Assembly: GCA_038231495.1 (NCBI GenBank)
Contig: JBBRLG010000381.1
Location: 1 to 7,486 of the forward strand
Reading direction: 5' to 3'
Source of the DNA: JBBRLG01 sp038231495
GTDB lineage: Bacteria > Planctomycetota > Planctomycetia > Gemmatales > Gemmataceae
DNA: 7,486 nucleotides
Part shown: one piece after another, positions 5,355-7,486 of the stretch
Position numbering within the stretch: the first letter of the stretch is position 1
How the letters are laid out: each line of letters begins with the position of its first letter
Translations under genes and position numbers: made by a program
Notes under the pieces: model-generated
What the model saw: only the letters and a program-made list of their open reading frames with translations
Told to the model about the DNA's origin: nothing
Database searches by the model: none

Positions 5355-7181
5355 ATGGTTCGCGCTTCCGCACCCGGTTGGACATGGGGTCGTGTCCAAA
5401 TGGTCGTGCTTGGTGGGTTGTTGATAGCCGGCGTCTTCGCGCTGGTGTCGTCGAGTACTGCCCAGAACACGACCAAAGCCCCTCCGCCCAAAGGCGAATC
5501 TGCCAAAACCGATCCCGCCAAACCCGAACCACCCAAGGTTCCGCGCGTCATCATCGCCAAGACGCCGGACGTGGTCGAAATGACCAAGTTCATCGACGAA
5601 AAGCTTGCTGCCGGCTGGAAAGAGAACAAGATCACGCCGGCGCACGAGGTCGGCGACCTGGAATTCCTGCGGCGGGCCAGCCTCGACATCATCGGCCGCG
5701 TGCCCACCTGGGAGGAGATTGCCACCTACCAGAAAGACCCGGTGGAAAAACGCCGATCGGTCCTGATCGACCGCCTGCTGAGCCACGAGGATTACGCCCG
5801 CCACTGGGCGAACGTGTGGTCCAACTGGCTGCTGACCCGGTCGGGCACCTTTGGCCGCGGCGTGTACCACGAACAAATGGACGTGTGGTTGGAAGACCAG
5901 TTCGCGCAAAACAAGCCGTACGCCGAGATCGTCAAATTGTTGCTCACCGCGGAGGGGAAGAACACCGACCACGGCGAGGTGAATTTCATCCTGGCCCATC
6001 TCGGCGAAGAAATCCGCGACCCGAAGTTGGTGCCCGAAGAAGGCCACTTTGAAATGGTGCCGATCACGTCGCGCATCACGCGCACCTTCCTCGGCATCCA
6101 GATTCAATGCGCGCAGTGCCACGATCATCCATTTCTGGGAAGTCTCAAGCAGGAACGGTTCTGGGGTGTAAACGCCTTCATGCGCCAGGTCAAGCGCGAA
6201 GGCACGGTGATGATGGCCCGCAACCAGACGCCGGGGCCGCTAACCCTGGTAGACGATGTAAGCGTGAACAAGGAAGCCCTGGGCTTCTACGAGAAACGAA
6301 ACGGCGTCAAGTTGAATGAAAAGGCCGTGTTCCTGCCTTCAGGTCCGCAAAAGAAGGCAAGCAAGCTCTCCGTCGATGACAAGACGAAAAAGGACATTCA
6401 GGGTGTTGGCCGTCGCCAAGAATTGGCCGCCGCCCTCATCGAGCACGAGCAGTTCCCCAAGGCTGTCGTGAACCGCTATTGGGGCGCGTTCTTTGGCCGA
6501 GGCTTCGTCAACCCGATTGACGATTTCAACGACCAGAACCAACCCAGCAATCCGGAGCTACTAAAAGAACTGGGTATCAAGTTCAAGCACTACAATTACG
6601 ACTTCAAGATGCTGATCCGCTGGATTTGCAACAGCGAAGCGTACCAACTCAGTTGCGTCGCCAACCGGACCAACGACAAGCCCGAACAGGAGAGCCTGTT
6701 TAGCCGCATGATGTTAAAGTCGATGTCACCCGAACAGCTGTACGAATCGCTGATGGTCGCGACGAACAAGTCCGCCGTCCAGAGCAAGCAGGAGAAGAAG
6801 GACCAGCGGAACACCTGGCTCGAAAGCCTTATTAGCAACTTCGGCGATGACGAAGGCAACGAGGTCAACTTCAACGGCACCGTCGTGCAGGCGCTCATGA
6901 TGATGAACGCCCAAAACATCAACGACGCCATCACGCTCAAGGAAAAGGGCACCGTCGCCAACGCGATGACCAGCAGCAAGTCCGAGGACGAAGTGATCCA
7001 CAAACTCTTCCTGGCCGCGGTAACGCGGGAACCATCCAAGAAGGAGATCGCGAATATCAAGGACTTGTTCCGCCTTGGCGATGCGAAAAACATTGCCAAA
7101 GACATCAAGGAACCGGCGGCCAAGTTCCACGACCTGTTTTGGGCGCTGCTCAACAGTAACGAGTTCCTGTTAAACCATTAA
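5355..7181 (+). CDS. DUF1549/DUF1553 domain-containing protein, exported or membrane-anchored
   Basis: From ATG 5355 the product has 608 residues. Residues 13-34 are a hydrophobic helix (signal peptide or anchor), followed by a Pro/Lys-rich linker (about 39-63). DUF1549 spans about 75-275: EFLRRASLDIIGRVPTWEEI, then DRLLSHEDYARHWANVWSNWL, then QIQCAQCHDHPF with CAQCH at 252-256. CxxCH resembles a c-type haem site, but in this family it is simply the conserved motif and haem binding is unproven. DUF1553 spans about 353-602: GRRQELAAALIEHEQFPKAVVNRYW, FFGRGFVNPIDDFND, and MSPEQLYESLM. The C-terminus (FHDLFWALLNSNEFLLNH) is the usual family ending, so the protein is complete. No extra N-terminal cytochrome domain is present. 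Such proteins usually sit beside a DUF1501 gene; here that partner lies about 1.4 kb away on the other strand. Biochemical function is unknown. Confidence 0.93.
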   Translation: MVRASAPGWTWGRVQMVVLGGLLIAGVFALVSSSTAQNTTKAPPPKGESAKTDPAKPEPPKVPRVIIAKTPDVVEMTKFIDEKLAAGWKENKITPAHEVGDLEFLRRASLDIIGRVPTWEEIATYQKDPVEKRRSVLIDRLLSHEDYARHWANVWSNWLLTRSGTFGRGVYHEQMDVWLEDQFAQNKPYAEIVKLLLTAEGKNTDHGEVNFILAHLGEEIRDPKLVPEEGHFEMVPITSRITRTFLGIQIQCAQCHDHPFLGSLKQERFWGVNAFMRQVKREGTVMMARNQTPGPLTLVDDVSVNKEALGFYEKRNGVKLNEKAVFLPSGPQKKASKLSVDDKTKKDIQGVGRRQELAAALIEHEQFPKAVVNRYWGAFFGRGFVNPIDDFNDQNQPSNPELLKELGIKFKHYNYDFKMLIRWICNSEAYQLSCVANRTNDKPEQESLFSRMMLKSMSPEQLYESLMVATNKSAVQSKQEKKDQRNTWLESLISNFGDDEGNEVNFNGTVVQALMMMNAQNINDAITLKEKGTVANAMTSSKSEDEVIHKLFLAAVTREPSKKEIANIKDLFRLGDAKNIAKDIKEPAAKFHDLFWALLNSNEFLLNH

Positions 7182-7207
7182 CCCGGCTGTTGTTGATTGA
7201 AAGTAAG

Positions 7208-7251
7208 GGAACCCGGACGGGGCGCTAGCGCCTTGATCGGGTTCCTTTTTC
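7208..7251 (+). terminator. Intrinsic terminator after the DUF1549/DUF1553 gene
   Basis: GGAACCCG (7209-7216) pairs exactly with CGGGTTCC (7239-7246) and is followed by TTTTT. The apical part contains a second palindrome, GGCGC-TA-GCGCC (7222-7233). It begins about 27 bases after the stop codon. Confidence 0.88.
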
Positions 7252-7289
7252 GTAACCGTTCACCGGCATTAACTTCTCCCACTTACGAA

Positions 7290-7307
7290 GGGGGGGCGGG
7301 GGGGGGG
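7290..7307. repeat. Guanine tract (G7-C-G10)
   Basis: Seven G, one C and ten G in a row lie in non-coding DNA between the terminator and the 3' end of the convergent - strand gene. The tract is prone to slippage and to sequencing error in its length. Confidence 0.8.
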
Positions 7308-7372
7308 TTAAGAACAGTGAAGTACACGATCACCGCCTAAATTCAGGTCGTGACTCCATCGAGCTTCCGCCC

Positions 7373-7486
7373 TTATCGGCCACTATCCGGAGGCGCTTTA
7401 CCTTTTTCTTCCTTGCCGGGGGGAGCGAGTGGATACAGCGGGTAGCTCAGGATCTCCGTCATCGTCCAGGTCTTCGCGGTTAAACC
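7373..7486 (-). CDS. C-terminal end of an unidentified protein (5' end outside window)
   Basis: Read on the - strand, an open frame enters from the right edge and stops at TAA (7375-7373) after 37 residues. It includes LTAKTWTMTEILSYPLYPLA and then a Pro/Lys-rich tail ending APPDSGR. The upstream part of this fragment has strong G/C preference at third codon positions (ACC GCG AAG ACC TGG ACG), which supports real coding. I do not recognise the family. It converges on the DUF1549/DUF1553 gene, and only the + strand gene has an obvious terminator between them. Confidence 0.5.
   Translation of the reverse strand, partial: GLTAKTWTMTEILSYPLYPLAPPGKEEKGKAPPDSGR

Noticed and set aside
5031..6128. 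365-residue - strand open frame
   Set aside because: It runs opposite the DUF1549 domain and through the REP-like element, whose translation is the well-known spurious type.
7325..7352. Inverted repeat CACGA...TCGTG with inner CCT...AGG as a terminator of the right-edge - strand gene
   Set aside because: The stem is short and asymmetrically bulged, with no T-run after it on the - strand.
1..7486. CRISPR arrays, tRNA or rRNA genes
   Set aside because: I saw no regularly spaced repeats and no cloverleaf or rRNA signatures on either strand.

Overview
The window looks like chromosomal DNA from a planctomycete, most probably of the Gemmata group (Gemmataceae). The base composition is GC-rich. 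A DUF1501 protein and a DUF1549/DUF1553 protein occur together, which is a hallmark of Planctomycetes. There are small secreted or cytosolic proteins of the kind found in that group, and an intergenic palindrome of the widespread GGGCGTCCCGCCC type. The assignment rests on recognising families from sequence, not on a search.

Left part (1-2086, + strand). A short C-terminal piece of a gene (1-111), possibly an IS630-type transposase, runs straight into the 3' end of a TadE-like gene that has lost its start and membrane anchor (about 120-332). An intact TadE-like pseudopilin gene (384-833) and a TadG-like gene (878-2086, TTG start with a good Shine-Dalgarno) follow at short spacing. Together they are the pseudopilin end of a Tad/Flp-type pilus cluster in which the first TadE copy appears to have been destroyed by an insertion.

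Middle (2087-2628). This is a stretch of about 540 bp between convergent genes, with no convincing gene. It holds two small tandem repeats and a perfect hairpin.

Centre (2629-5044, - strand). In order of transcription there is a small cytosolic protein with half of a zinc-binding site (5044-4748), a secreted thioredoxin-fold protein with a CFIC motif (4609-4031), and a Tat-exported DUF1501 protein (3993-2629). The small protein ends at a TAG, but its frame continues beyond the stop into the expected second half of the zinc site (YCERH). It therefore looks truncated by a single nonsense change.

Right part (5045-7486). A divergent intergenic region carries a REP-like palindrome and a sigma70-like promoter with a perfect -35 box. 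The promoter leads into a membrane-anchored DUF1549/DUF1553 protein with a CAQCH motif (5355-7181), which ends in a strong intrinsic terminator. The last 114 bases are the 3' end of an unidentified - strand gene.

DUF1549/DUF1553 and DUF1501 proteins are normally neighbours in the same direction and are thought to act together outside the cytoplasm. Here they are divergent, with a thioredoxin-like protein and a zinc-binding-type protein on the DUF1501 side. No clearly new system is visible. The best leads are the nonsense-interrupted zinc protein, the disrupted TadE copy and the rearranged DUF1501/DUF1549 locus.
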